NCBI GenBank assembly: GCA_965230345.1
Contig: CBDDKR010000002.1
Span: 1,426,001 to 1,490,000, forward strand
DNA from: JADKBO01 sp965230345
Lineage (GTDB): Bacteria > Bacteroidota > Bacteroidia > Chitinophagales > Saprospiraceae
Reading direction: 5' to 3'
Length of the DNA: 64,000 bases
Shown here in pieces: positions 1 to 9,503 of this stretch; the stretch's first letter is position 1, and each line of letters opens with the position of its first letter. The translations under genes and the position numbers were made by a program. The notes beneath the pieces are model-generated. The model was not told the DNA's origin and did no database searches. It worked only from the letters and a program-made list of their open reading frames with translations.

Positions 1-2289
1 TATATCAAGTAGGTATTGCTCACTAACTTGTTGTTGACCAGTTAGGTCTCCTCCACACAAGACATAAGCGACCTTTCTGGCTATTTCCATATCGTAGGAG
101 CTCATATATGCACCAAGATAGAATTCATTAATGGCTGTATATAACGTGGCCAAGCCGCTTCTACCCAAAACAGTGACTAATTTTTCAGATGGTGGAGTGT
201 ATCCGTCAGCTAAGGTAATTACCTTTTGTTTAGCTTTTTGTATAACTCGATCCAAGTTTAAAACGACTTGGTCTCTCGATGACTGAAGGTAACCGTATTT
301 AAATCCTTGATGGGCTGAAGTAGCTACACTTGCCGTAGCAATGACTCTAAGCTTGTCAATCAAAGTGGGCATTTGTGTATCTCCATCAAAAAAAGATTCT
401 GATGCACGTAAGGCAAATTCTTTGGTCCCACCACCACCAGGTATAAGTCCAACTCCGACTTCTACCAATCCAATGTATGATTCCGCTGCGCAAACTGCGG
501 CGTCTGTATGCATTAATATCTCACAGCCTCCTCCAAATACGTACCCTTGAGTTGCAGTAACTACAGGAACTTTACAAGTCCTTAACCTCATATTGACTTG
601 TTGGAATCCATCGACCATCCTTTCAAGTTGATCGAATTGTTTTTGCATAGCAAACATTCCTACAGCCATTAAATTTGCCCCTACGGTGAAATTTTTAGCA
701 TTATTGCCAATCACTAACCCTTTCCAATTGCCATTTTCGGCCATTTCGACGGCCTCCATTAACCCATTCCCTATTCCTTCTCCAATGGCATTTGCCTTGC
801 TAATGAACTCTAAGTTCATCACACCATCACCTAAATCATGCAAGATGCATTCGGTATTTTTTAACAATGGGGCATTGTTTCGATACATATCTAGGTGAAT
901 TACACCTTCCATGCCTGGTATGCCAATATACTCTCCAGATTGGATATTGTAGCAAAGTTTTTTGTTGTCCTGAATAGTGTAGAAAGAAGAAAACTCTTTT
1001 TCCTTCATTTCTAGTATCCAATTGGGGATTGGCAGGTCAAAAGATGTTATCATTTCCATTCCTTTTTCGAATCCTATCAAATCCCAATATTCAAAAGGAC
1101 CTTTACCCCAAGCATAACCACTTCGCATAGCAGTATCAATACTGTGAATTTCCTCAGAAATTTCAGAAATTCTCATTGAAGCATAGGAAAACAACCCTGC
1201 AAAATACTCTTGTAGGAATAAGCCGTCATTGTCTTGAGCTTGAACAATGAAGCTAAGTCTTTTTCCTAATGACTCGATTGATTTACCTTGTTTATATGTA
1301 GGAAGATTAGGTCTAGTTGTTGGTTTGTATTGCAAATCTTTTAAATCTAGAGCAAGAATGATTCGCTTACCTTTTTCATCTTTTTCGTCGGTTTTTTTGT
1401 AATAACCCTGTCCAGATTTTAATCCATAAAATCCATTGTCCAATAGAAATTGTGTATGTTTAGGTATGGGTGTATTTTGAAGTTTTTGGACGTATTCGTC
1501 TTCAGGACATGATAGCATGACTCCCTCGGTTACTTTGACACTAGTATCTAGTCCTACTAAATCTAATAAGCGAAAACTTCCTGTACTTGGCCAATCAATA
1601 AATGATCCAGTAAGTTTGTCTACTTCGGTAATGGATAAGTTATATTTATTCGTTAATTCATTGATTTTATTACCTGAGAAAAAGCCTATTCTATTCGCTA
1701 CAAAGGCAGGAGTGTCCTTACACAATACGGTTTTTTTTCCGAGCCATCTATCACCAAAATTCATGAAAAATTGGATGACATTTTGATCTGTTTCTTCATG
1801 AGGAATGACCTCAAGCAATGGCATATATCGAACAGGATTAAAGAAATGTGTCCCGCAGAAATTACGACGAAAATCTTCAGACCTTCCTTTTGCTAACAAA
1901 TTAATGGGAATACCCGACGTATTAGAAGATATCAATGTGCCCTCTGTTCGGAATTTTTCTATGTTTTCATTGAGCGATTGCTTGATTTGTAAGTTTTCAA
2001 CGATGACCTCTATGATCCAATCACAGTCCGATATCTTGGATAAATCGTCTTCGATGTTTCCAGTAGTAATGTGTTGGGCGGATTTTTTTTGATATAACGG
2101 AGCTGGCTTGGATTTGATGGCTTTTTTTAGCGCAGTTTCTGCTACACTATTTCTATTGTTAGCATTAAGCTCTTTGGGTAGAATGTCTAATAATAATACA
2201 TCTAATCCTATATTCGCAAGGTGACAAGCTATCCCTGATCCCATTATTCCTGAACCAATTACAGCTACCTTTTTTATTTTGTATCCCAT
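1..2289 (-). CDS. 3-hydroxyacyl-CoA dehydrogenase / enoyl-CoA hydratase fusion, C-terminus cut by the window edge
   Basis: The frame is open from an ATG at 2289 to base 1 with no stop, giving 763 residues of a longer protein. The N-terminus has the NAD-binding glycine motif VIGSGIMGSG and the dehydrogenase active-site stretch CGTHFFNP. A second dehydrogenase C-terminal region follows (SGYAWGKGPFEYWDLIG). The last third is a crotonase domain with GGGCE and VEVGVGLIPGGGG, so both acidic catalytic positions look present. Dehydrogenase-first order is that of FadN-like fusions and is the reverse of E. coli FadB. In that family the enzyme hydrates enoyl-CoA and oxidises 3-hydroxyacyl-CoA in cytosolic beta-oxidation. 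A thiolase and an acyl-CoA dehydrogenase are common downstream partners and would lie outside the window. Several plus-strand ORFs inside it are antisense shadows. Confidence 0.92.
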   Translation of the reverse strand, partial: MGYKIKKVAVIGSGIMGSGIACHLANIGLDVLLLDILPKELNANNRNSVAETALKKAIKSKPAPLYQKKSAQHITTGNIEDDLSKISDCDWIIEVIVENLQIKQSLNENIEKFRTEGTLISSNTSGIPINLLAKGRSEDFRRNFCGTHFFNPVRYMPLLEVIPHEETDQNVIQFFMNFGDRWLGKKTVLCKDTPAFVANRIGFFSGNKINELTNKYNLSITEVDKLTGSFIDWPSTGSFRLLDLVGLDTSVKVTEGVMLSCPEDEYVQKLQNTPIPKHTQFLLDNGFYGLKSGQGYYKKTDEKDEKGKRIILALDLKDLQYKPTTRPNLPTYKQGKSIESLGKRLSFIVQAQDNDGLFLQEYFAGLFSYASMRISEISEEIHSIDTAMRSGYAWGKGPFEYWDLIGFEKGMEMITSFDLPIPNWILEMKEKEFSSFYTIQDNKKLCYNIQSGEYIGIPGMEGVIHLDMYRNNAPLLKNTECILHDLGDGVMNLEFISKANAIGEGIGNGLMEAVEMAENGNWKGLVIGNNAKNFTVGANLMAVGMFAMQKQFDQLERMVDGFQQVNMRLRTCKVPVVTATQGYVFGGGCEILMHTDAAVCAAESYIGLVEVGVGLIPGGGGTKEFALRASESFFDGDTQMPTLIDKLRVIATASVATSAHQGFKYGYLQSSRDQVVLNLDRVIQKAKQKVITLADGYTPPSEKLVTVLGRSGLATLYTAINEFYLGAYMSSYDMEIARKVAYVLCGGDLTGQQQVSEQYLLDI

Positions 2290-2383
2290 ATCAAGTGATC
2301 TTAGTATGGCTAAATTAAATATAAATAATTTAACTAAAAGTTAAATTTTTAAAAATCTATTCAAAGTAATTGAAAAATACGAT

Positions 2384-5065
2384 TTATTGATTTTGAATAA
2401 CGATTATTTCTGAACCTAACATGACATTAATGTGGCCACCGTTCTCAATAGTGAGTGAATTGATGACAGTATTTGTTCCAGTGTCAAAATTTACAGTTAC
2501 TCCATTAGGTATATGTACGTTTTCGCATTCCATTGGAAAGTGACCTAAACTCCAGTTGGAGGCAGATTCAAACCAGCCTTGATCACTTGGTCCAATCCAT
2601 GTGTTTATGTATGGATCGTTGCATTTTGAAAAGATTTCACCAGCAGAATTACATCCTGGTGAGTTGCTATAGATTGAATATTGACTTGGGTGTGGATTCG
2701 TATCCAAGAAGCCACAAATGGTTTGCGACTCACAAGCGGAGAGAATGGCATTTTCTCTAATATCAAGGAAGCCAATGGTGGTGCCATCAAGATTTCCTAT
2801 TCCACATGAAGAAGATAGCTGATCGTTATCGTAAATGCGAAGTAGTCGATTGCCTACAGTGCTTCCTGTCAAGGCTGTCAATCCTTCAAGCCCTTGTAAG
2901 CTCTGTAAAGAATCATTTTCTGATATTATAGTTTCTCCTTGAATGGTCGCAATGTTGTGAAGCCCTTTTAGGTTTTTTAGTGAATTATTTTCATGGATGT
3001 GTAGCTCCATAGGTAAGTCGGTCAGACCAGAAAGGCCTTCTATATTGGTTAAGGATTGATTTGAGGCAATACGGAGTTTATTGGAAGGAACGGCATCGGT
3101 ACCTAAAGAGGTTAGATTTTCCAAGCCATCAAGATTTTTTAAATTCTGATTACCTGTTATTTTAAATTCTCCGCCAATGTAGTCTAAATTGGACAAGCCT
3201 TTAATGTTGTCTAGAGAGGAGCAGTTTGCAATAAATGTCGATGAGCCAATGGAATCTAAATTTTCTAAACCACTGAAGTCTTGAACGTCATTGCTGTTGT
3301 TTATATAAAAACTGCCTCGAATGGACTCAATTTGTTGGAGGGAATCAAAATTTTGAACATCTAATCCAAATTCTACAGAACCAAGGATAGTTTTACATCC
3401 GGGATATATGCTGGGAAAGTTATTAATGTTGTCTTGGTTGGAAAAAACAATACCATTTGGAAGACAGGAGGCTCCAGCAGGATTGCATTCTTGTAAGACT
3501 TCGTTTGTAGAGTTACAGTTTGGAGCATTTAAAGTAATGGTAGCGGGATTCGAGTTGTCGCTAAGGTAATCGCAAATAGGTTTTATATCACAAGTGGAGA
3601 GCAAGGTATTGTTTAATATTTGTAATTCGGATATCCCAGAACTATCAATTGAAGCAAGAGCATTGATGTCGGTTAATGATGTGTTGTTTTGAATGGTAAT
3701 AATCCCATTTACATCGGTTAAATTACTAAGTCCATTAAATGAGGTGAGATTATTGTTGGACGATATGGATAAATCTCCATTTACGGCAGATAGAAGTTTT
3801 AAGCCAGTTAGATTTTGTAAATTGTTGTTATCAAATATTGATAAATTACCTCCTATGGTTGATAGACTGTCTAATCCTGATGTAGACGTTAGATTGGCAT
3901 TATTATTAAGTGAAAAATTGCCAGATAAATCAGTCAGATTATTGAATCCATTGAGGTTCGAAAGGTTGGTGTTGGAAGTGATGCTAAGGTGACCTTGAAT
4001 TGATTTTAGCTGAATAAGACTGTCTAGATTGGTTATAGCGCCAGAACTTGATTCTTGAATGGTAAGGTCTCCTAGAATTTCAACACAATGTGGGTGTAGA
4101 GAAGGAAAATTGTCTATATCGGCTTGAGTAGAGAATACAACGCCACTGGAATAACAGTCGTAGGACATGGATGCACAGGCAGAAATAATCTCTGCTTGTG
4201 AATTGCAACCTGGTGCATTGTTGTATATTGAAGAGTAATTGCCATTGTCTAAATGGTTGCATATACTTAAAGCTTCACATGTAGCTAGGGATGAATTATG
4301 ACGAATAAAAAGAGTATTTCCAATAGAATTTAGGTTTTCTAAGTCCTCGAGTGAATTTAGGTTAGAATTGTTTCCAATATAAAGATTATGCCCTATAGAA
4401 TTCAGATTATTTAGCCCATTAAGCGATGATAGGCTAGGTAAGCTAGAGATAACAAGATTACGAACAACAGAATTCAGATTATTCAGACCATTAAGGGATG
4501 ATAGGCTAGGACAGTTATATGTATGGAGATCACGACCAACTGTGGTCAGATTATTCAGACCATTAAGGGATGATAGATTAAGGCAGTTAGATATGTAAAG
4601 AGAATGACCTACAGAAGTCAGATTATTCAGACCATTAAGGGATGATAGGTTTGGGCAGTTATGGATATGTATATTATGATCAATCTCCACAATTTTGCTT
4701 AAGGCTGAGATGTCATGTAAATTATTGTTGTAAAAAAGGGAAAGTCCTCTTCCAATGGATGCTAGGTTGTCTAATCCATCTAGATTAGTTAGGTTGTGAC
4801 AGTTCCTGATGGTAATGTTACCCTTTATATTTGTCAGAACTGATAAACCATTTAGATTGGTAATATTTACCGTTGAATAAGGCCAACGACAGTCTCCTAT
4901 ACATACAGATCCTTCGATGGTCGTACAACCCGGGTAATTGATGGAAAAATCATCGATCTCTTGTTGGGAAGAAAAAGTAATGCTTCCAGGAAGACAATTC
5001 TGTGCAGTAAGAGTAGAAATGGAGATAAAGAGCGTTATGATGTAAAATAAACAAAGGTTTTTCAT
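2384..5065 (-). CDS. Secreted leucine-rich-repeat protein with three repeat modules
   Basis: This 893-residue protein starts with a Sec signal peptide (hydrophobic stretch to about residue 21, ending LTAQ). It then has three modules. Each opens with a motif like VFSSQ.DI.NFP..YPGC and a short Gly/Ser strand, continues with 24-residue leucine/asparagine-rich repeats (SLNGLNNL type), and closes with a Cys-rich cap resembling ICDYL then APGCNS..E. The fold is probably a solenoid related to receptor L-domain or LRR proteins of Bacteroidota. The last 75 residues form a Trp-rich beta segment (TWIGPSDQGWFE) seen at the end of secreted repeat proteins. I do not see a canonical T9SS sorting domain. 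A surface or adhesive role is inferred. It is co-directional with the beta-oxidation gene, 94 bp apart, but no functional link is evident. Confidence 0.8.
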   Translation of the reverse strand: MKNLCLFYIITLFISISTLTAQNCLPGSITFSSQQEIDDFSINYPGCTTIEGSVCIGDCRWPYSTVNITNLNGLSVLTNIKGNITIRNCHNLTNLDGLDNLASIGRGLSLFYNNNLHDISALSKIVEIDHNIHIHNCPNLSSLNGLNNLTSVGHSLYISNCLNLSSLNGLNNLTTVGRDLHTYNCPSLSSLNGLNNLNSVVRNLVISSLPSLSSLNGLNNLNSIGHNLYIGNNSNLNSLEDLENLNSIGNTLFIRHNSSLATCEALSICNHLDNGNYSSIYNNAPGCNSQAEIISACASMSYDCYSSGVVFSTQADIDNFPSLHPHCVEILGDLTIQESSSGAITNLDSLIQLKSIQGHLSITSNTNLSNLNGFNNLTDLSGNFSLNNNANLTSTSGLDSLSTIGGNLSIFDNNNLQNLTGLKLLSAVNGDLSISSNNNLTSFNGLSNLTDVNGIITIQNNTSLTDINALASIDSSGISELQILNNTLLSTCDIKPICDYLSDNSNPATITLNAPNCNSTNEVLQECNPAGASCLPNGIVFSNQDNINNFPSIYPGCKTILGSVEFGLDVQNFDSLQQIESIRGSFYINNSNDVQDFSGLENLDSIGSSTFIANCSSLDNIKGLSNLDYIGGEFKITGNQNLKNLDGLENLTSLGTDAVPSNKLRIASNQSLTNIEGLSGLTDLPMELHIHENNSLKNLKGLHNIATIQGETIISENDSLQSLQGLEGLTALTGSTVGNRLLRIYDNDQLSSSCGIGNLDGTTIGFLDIRENAILSACESQTICGFLDTNPHPSQYSIYSNSPGCNSAGEIFSKCNDPYINTWIGPSDQGWFESASNWSLGHFPMECENVHIPNGVTVNFDTGTNTVINSLTIENGGHINVMLGSEIIVIQNQ
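4403..4690 (-). repeat. Four tandem 72-bp coding repeats in the LRR gene
   Basis: The string cagattattcagaccatt or a close variant recurs at 4403, 4475, 4547 and 4619, exactly 72 bp apart. The unit encodes one 24-residue leucine-rich repeat. DNA-level similarity is high here, whereas repeats elsewhere in the gene are conserved only as protein, so this block probably duplicated recently and could vary in copy number. Confidence 0.85.
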
Positions 5066-5278
5066 AGATGTGTCAAAATTGAATGAGGCTATAAAGATAG
5101 GGTGTTAGAGTATTGATATCTAATAATTTATATTTTTTTATGGCAAATATTTATTAGTGAATTTGGATGATTATTGCTGAGTCAATAATTCTAATTTTAC
5201 TAGAATTAAACAATTCACCAATATGTCTGTGTTTAAATGTTGGTATTGTAAGTTTAGATTAGACAAAATTTGAAGTAA

Positions 5279-5794
5279 ATGGCCGCTTTAGAAGACTTTC
5301 TTTTTGAATCCAATAGGTTAAAAACGTCCAAGCTTAAGATAGACGATGTAGCAGCGCTTTATGAATACTATTCTGATCATGAGTCCATGCGTTTTCGAGG
5401 AAGTAAACCCATGACAAAAGTCACAGATGCAGAGCATATGGTCAAACATACTTGGGCAGTAGAAGATGATATCATCAAATGTCGATTGGGGATAAGATTG
5501 CGATCTAACGATGAACTCATTGGGACCATCCTTTTATTGCTAAATAATAAACAAAAAGTGGAGTGTGAAGTTGGTTTTTCCTTCGGAAAGAAACATTGGA
5601 ATAAGGGATATGGAAAAGAGACCATTGCAATGTTGGAGGATTGGCTTCCAAAAAGAGTTGGAATCAAAAAACTGAAGGCATATTGCAGAAAAGAGAATAT
5701 AGCTTCTAATTTGATCTTCGAGAAAGTTGGATTCAGTTTAACTGAACAAAATGAATATTCACAAAGTAATTTTTATATAAAAATCCTTGATTAA
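5279..5794 (+). CDS. GNAT family N-acetyltransferase (RimJ/RimL-like)
   Basis: This 171-residue protein has the layout of the RimJ/RimL branch of GNAT enzymes. The acetyl-CoA pyrophosphate-binding motif A is visible as HWNKGYGKETI (about residues 103-113). It is followed by motif B-like RKENIASNLIFEKVGF, where the Asn and Phe are typical of protein- or small-molecule N-acetyltransferases. The substrate cannot be told from sequence. The ATG at 5279 is the only good start, with little Shine-Dalgarno signal, as is usual in Bacteroidota. It begins a run of plus-strand genes but is 47 bp from the next, so co-transcription is possible and not certain. Confidence 0.8.
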   Translation: MAALEDFLFESNRLKTSKLKIDDVAALYEYYSDHESMRFRGSKPMTKVTDAEHMVKHTWAVEDDIIKCRLGIRLRSNDELIGTILLLLNNKQKVECEVGFSFGKKHWNKGYGKETIAMLEDWLPKRVGIKKLKAYCRKENIASNLIFEKVGFSLTEQNEYSQSNFYIKILD

Positions 5795-5841
5795 ATAAAA
5801 TTTGTTCTGGTCGAAGGATAAATGATTAATACGTTCGATTA

Positions 5842-6291
5842 ATGATGTCAAAAAAAATAACTATGAATATGCAAGAGAAGCATAGGATACAGGTCAAATT
5901 TATAGATCATGTTGCTATAAGGGTAGAAAATATGGAGAGATCTGCTTCATGGTATGAAAAAGTGTTAGGGTTGAATCGATTTAGGTCAGAAAAATGGGGA
6001 GATTACCCCATATTTATGCTGCAAAATAAATGTGGTATAGCATTGTTTCCAGCAGATATTGAAGATGAAAAGCTTAATCTACATTCTAGAAATGTAAAAA
6101 TTGACCATTTCGCTTTTAACGTTAATCAGGAGAATTTTGATAAAGCAATTGAAAATTATAAAAGGTTAGGATTAGAATTTGAAGTAAAGAACCACTTTTA
6201 TTTTGAGTCTGTATATACCAAAGATCCTGATGGACATACTGTTGAATTGACTACGTTAAAAGTAGATGAAGACGATTTTTACAACAAATAA
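5842..6291 (+). CDS. VOC family (glyoxalase/dioxygenase fold) protein
   Basis: This 149-residue single-domain vicinal-oxygen-chelate protein contains the paired beta-alpha-beta-beta-beta modules. Putative metal ligands are the His in FIDHVAIRV (about residue 21), the His in IDHFAFNV and the Glu in HTVELTTL near the C-terminus. The pattern matches the glyoxalase/bleomycin-resistance superfamily. The substrate is unknown; lactoylglutathione lyase, fosfomycin resistance and dioxygenase activities all share this fold. Two adjacent ATGs (5842 and 5845) and another a few codons later are possible starts; conservation begins around FIDHVAIRV and does not decide between them. Confidence 0.8.
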   Translation: MMSKKITMNMQEKHRIQVKFIDHVAIRVENMERSASWYEKVLGLNRFRSEKWGDYPIFMLQNKCGIALFPADIEDEKLNLHSRNVKIDHFAFNVNQENFDKAIENYKRLGLEFEVKNHFYFESVYTKDPDGHTVELTTLKVDEDDFYNK

Positions 6292-6382
6292 AGTCATTGT
6301 AGAAATTATTGGAGCGTAGAGTTCATTTGCAAATTTCAAAGTACGCTTTATATTTAAGATATATTTTTATAAAAATTACAGT

Positions 6383-6973
6383 ATGAGATCGAAGACGGTT
6401 GAAGAGTATATGACTAAAGTACCTGAAAGATGGATTGGGAGAGTGGAAGAATTGAGACAAATATTCTTAGCTGCAAAATTGGAAGAAACCATTAAATGGG
6501 GAGCTCCTTGTTACACGTATAATGGCAAAAATGTGGTTGGATTGGGTGTTTTTAAATCTTATTTTGGAATTTGGTTTTATCAAGGTGTTCATTTAAAAGA
6601 TGAGGCACAAGTCTTAATCAATGCACAAGAAAACAAAACCAAATCCTTGAGACAATGGCGATTCCAAGATGAAGATGATGTACCAAAGGAATTGGTAAGT
6701 TCCTATGTGTTAGAGGCTATTCAGATTCAAGAATCCAATATTCAATTACCATCTGAGCCTAAGAAGAGCTTAGAAGTCCCCAAAATTTTAGAGGATGCTC
6801 TTAATGATGATCCTGTGCTGAAGGCAAAATTTGATGAATTAACCATGTATAAACAAAAAGAGTATTGTGAACACATCTCCAGTGCAAAAAGAGAGGCTAC
6901 AAAATTGTCTAGATTAGAAAAGTCCATACCTTTGCTGCTTCAAGGAAAAGGACTTCACGATAAATACAGATGA
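6383..6973 (+). CDS. DUF1801 / YdeI-OmdA family protein
   Basis: The 196-residue product combines an N-terminal DUF1801-like fold (EETIKWGAPCYTYNGKNV, with the conserved Trp-Gly-Ala-Pro; about residues 30-110) with a C-terminal YdeI/OmdA-type segment (FDELTMYKQKEYCEHI and the late Arg/Lys-rich helix, about 135-195). The E. coli relative YdeI has been linked to bacteriocin and polymyxin resistance through OmpD/OmpF, but the biochemical role of the family is unresolved. The stop codon is separated from the next ATG by one base, so it is very likely translated with ftcD. Confidence 0.75.
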   Translation: MRSKTVEEYMTKVPERWIGRVEELRQIFLAAKLEETIKWGAPCYTYNGKNVVGLGVFKSYFGIWFYQGVHLKDEAQVLINAQENKTKSLRQWRFQDEDDVPKELVSSYVLEAIQIQESNIQLPSEPKKSLEVPKILEDALNDDPVLKAKFDELTMYKQKEYCEHISSAKREATKLSRLEKSIPLLLQGKGLHDKYR

Positions 6974-6974
6974 T

Positions 6975-8666
6975 ATGCAAAAAAGATTAATTGAATGTGT
7001 ACCAAATTTCTCTGAGGGAAGAGATTTGACGATTATAAAGCAAATTACGGATGAAATTGAAAAAGTCGACGGTGTTCAGCTTTTAGATGTTGATCCTGGA
7101 AAAGCTACGAATAGGACAGTAGTAACTTTTGTTGGAACTCCTGAAGAAGTTATTGATGCTGCGTTTCAAGCAATAAAAAAAGCCAGTGAATTGATAGATA
7201 TGTCAAATCATTCTGGAGAACACCCAAGAATGGGGGCAACCGATGTATGTCCATTGATTCCGATATCCAATATTTCTATGGAAGAGACTGCTGAGTATGC
7301 CCATAAACTGGGTGAAAGGGTCGGAAGAGAATTAGGAATTCCTGGATATTACTACGAAAATGCGGCGACCCAACCAGGTAGAAGAAATCTTGCTACAGTA
7401 AGGGCTGGCGAATACGAAGGATTGTCAAAGAAATTGAGTGATCCCAATTGGAAGCCAGATTTTGGTCCAGCCGAATTTAATGAAAGGGCGGGAGCAACAG
7501 CTATCAGTGCCAGAGATTTTTTAGTTGCATACAATGTTAATCTAAATACAAAATCAGTACGTAGAGCTAATTCGGTTGCATTTGATATTCGTGAAAAAGG
7601 AAGAATCAAGAGAGAGGGGAATCCGATTACAGGTAAAGTGATAAACGATGCCGATGGAAATCCTGAAAGAGTTCCTGGAACGTGTAAGTCCGTGAAGGCT
7701 ATCGGATGGTATATTGAAGAGTATGGTGTTGCTCAAATATCTATGAATTTGACGAATATTTCTGATACGTCACTTCATAAAGCATTTGAAGAGTGTAGGA
7801 AAAGTGCAAACAATAGAGGGTTAAGAGTAACAGGTTCTGAACTCGTCGGTTTGGTACCAATGAAAGTTATGATTGATGCTGGAAAATACTTTTTAAATCT
7901 TCAAGGGCGATCTACGGGTGTATCAGATGATGACCTAATACATATTGCAATCAAATCCCTTGGATTGGACGAATTAACTCCATTTGATCCCAATAAAAAG
8001 ATTATAGAGAAGGTATTGGAGGCAGAAGATAGTAGACCATTAGTTGCGATGGATTTAAAGACATTTGCAAATGAAACAGCGAGTGAGAGCCCTGCTCCAG
8101 GAGGAGGAAGTATCTCGGCGTATGTAGGTGCCCTTGGAATATCCTTAGGAACGATGGTTGCTAATTTAAGTGCGGGAAAAAGAGGATGGGATGATAAGGT
8201 CGAATACTATGGTAGTTGGGCCGAAAAAGGTCAAAAGCTAAAAGATGAGTTGCTTTATTTAGTAGATGAAGATACCAATGCATTCAATCGAATAATTGAT
8301 GCAATAAGGTTACCTAAATCAACAGATGTTGAAAAAAGGTCACGTAAAGAAGCAATGAATGAAGCTACCAAATACGCTATTAATGTGCCTTTAAGAGTGA
8401 TGAGAACATCGCTTGATTGCTATCAAGTATTGCTTGAAATGGCAGACAACGGTAATCCGAATTCAATATCCGATGTTGGAGTCGGTGTGTTGAGTGTTCA
8501 TACCGCAATTTATGGTGCATTTTTAAATGTTAAAATCAATTGCGATGGATTTGAAGATGCTGAATTTGTTAAGGAATCGCTGAGGGAAGGACAAGATATT
8601 TTGGATCGGTCAGAACATTTAAAAAATGAGATACTTAATACTGTAGAGGCTAAAATTAGCGTATAA
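6975..8666 (+). CDS. ftcD: Glutamate formimidoyltransferase / formimidotetrahydrofolate cyclodeaminase (bifunctional)
   Basis: This is a full-length FTCD of 563 residues. Residues 1 to about 330 are the formimidoyltransferase: the N-terminus IECVPNFSEGRD is diagnostic, followed by SGEHPRMGATDVCPLIP, which carries the catalytic His. Residues about 345-563 are the cyclodeaminase (ETASESPAPGGGSISAY, then GKRGWDDKVEYYG). Together they transfer the formimino group of N-formimino-glutamate to tetrahydrofolate and release ammonia to give methenyl-THF. This is the last step of histidine degradation. No hut genes are nearby, so the rest of the pathway must lie elsewhere. It starts one base after the YdeI-like gene. 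Confidence 0.96.
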   Translation: MQKRLIECVPNFSEGRDLTIIKQITDEIEKVDGVQLLDVDPGKATNRTVVTFVGTPEEVIDAAFQAIKKASELIDMSNHSGEHPRMGATDVCPLIPISNISMEETAEYAHKLGERVGRELGIPGYYYENAATQPGRRNLATVRAGEYEGLSKKLSDPNWKPDFGPAEFNERAGATAISARDFLVAYNVNLNTKSVRRANSVAFDIREKGRIKREGNPITGKVINDADGNPERVPGTCKSVKAIGWYIEEYGVAQISMNLTNISDTSLHKAFEECRKSANNRGLRVTGSELVGLVPMKVMIDAGKYFLNLQGRSTGVSDDDLIHIAIKSLGLDELTPFDPNKKIIEKVLEAEDSRPLVAMDLKTFANETASESPAPGGGSISAYVGALGISLGTMVANLSAGKRGWDDKVEYYGSWAEKGQKLKDELLYLVDEDTNAFNRIIDAIRLPKSTDVEKRSRKEAMNEATKYAINVPLRVMRTSLDCYQVLLEMADNGNPNSISDVGVGVLSVHTAIYGAFLNVKINCDGFEDAEFVKESLREGQDILDRSEHLKNEILNTVEAKISV

Positions 8667-8703
8667 AAGGTATATTTATTCCAATGAATAAAGGAATCTG
8701 ATT

Positions 8704-9501
8704 TTGGAAAAAGAAAAAAAGAAATGGAATTGGATAGATCGTCTTCAAAATAGTTATAAAGTCGTAATCTTAAATGAAGAAGATCTTCGGGAAGTAAATC
8801 GATATACACTCTCTTTGCAGAGGGTGTATATTGGCTTGCTTTTTTTAGTTACTATTCTAACTCTTATTATTCTAAGCCTTATTCTTTTTACCCCAATAAA
8901 AACCTACATACCTGGCTATGGAAGAATGGAAAATGACAAGGCCTACCAAGAACTTTTTAATAAGGTTGAGGAATTGGAGCATCAGTTGAAGGCCCAGGAT
9001 ATTTATACCGTGGGTTTGCAAAATATGCTAAAAGGTATAGAGTCTGCTGATGTTAAAAGTTTTTCTAAAGAGCCCACCAAAAAGATTGTTTCTAGCGAAA
9101 TAAGTGAGACGGAAAAGACAGGCCCATTGAATCAAATCTTGTTTTCTACACCGATCAATGGTAGTGTAAGTAAAGCATATGAACCTGAAACAGAGCATTA
9201 TGGAATAGATGTTTTAGCTCCTAAGAATACGCCAGTTAAATCAATTCAAGACGGTGTTGTCGTGAATGCGGGCTGGTCTGTTGAAGCCGGAAATATGGTT
9301 TATATTCAGCATCCAAAAAATGTAATATCGGTTTACAAACATAATTCTTCAGTTCTTGTCAAAACGGGTCAAAGAGTTAATTCTGGTCAAGCAATAGCTA
9401 TCATTGGAAATACTGGAACACTTTCCTCTGGCCCACATTTGCATTTTGAACTATGGTATGATGGGCTTCCTGTAAATCCAGCGAATTATATTACTTTTTA
9501 G
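8704..9501 (+). CDS. Membrane-anchored M23 family metalloendopeptidase
   Basis: A 265-residue LytM-type peptidase. It has a charged N-terminus, one membrane segment (about residues 39-61, GLLFLVTILTLIILSLILF), a short coiled coil (about 75-105) and a C-terminal M23 domain. Zn ligands are present: HYGID at about 165 (HxxxD) and HLHFE at about 244 (HxH). Family members cut peptidoglycan cross-links in the periplasm. The start is a TTG at 8704; upstream is only a stop at 8689, no ATG occurs before residue 70, and aagga lies 8-12 bases upstream, so TTG is the best choice. It is followed 2 bases later by a FemAB-like gene, a pairing that suggests cell-wall work. Confidence 0.88.
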   Translation: MEKEKKKWNWIDRLQNSYKVVILNEEDLREVNRYTLSLQRVYIGLLFLVTILTLIILSLILFTPIKTYIPGYGRMENDKAYQELFNKVEELEHQLKAQDIYTVGLQNMLKGIESADVKSFSKEPTKKIVSSEISETEKTGPLNQILFSTPINGSVSKAYEPETEHYGIDVLAPKNTPVKSIQDGVVVNAGWSVEAGNMVYIQHPKNVISVYKHNSSVLVKTGQRVNSGQAIAIIGNTGTLSSGPHLHFELWYDGLPVNPANYITF

Positions 9502-9503
9502 GT

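Noticed and set aside
341..2092. Several plus-strand ORFs of 61-95 codons
   Set aside because: They lie antisense to the continuous beta-oxidation frame, which has clear catalytic motifs; the plus-strand products show no domain or start signal.
4403..4690. CRISPR-like array
   Set aside because: The 72-bp periodic repeats are in frame and encode leucine-rich repeats; there are no spacers or cas genes.
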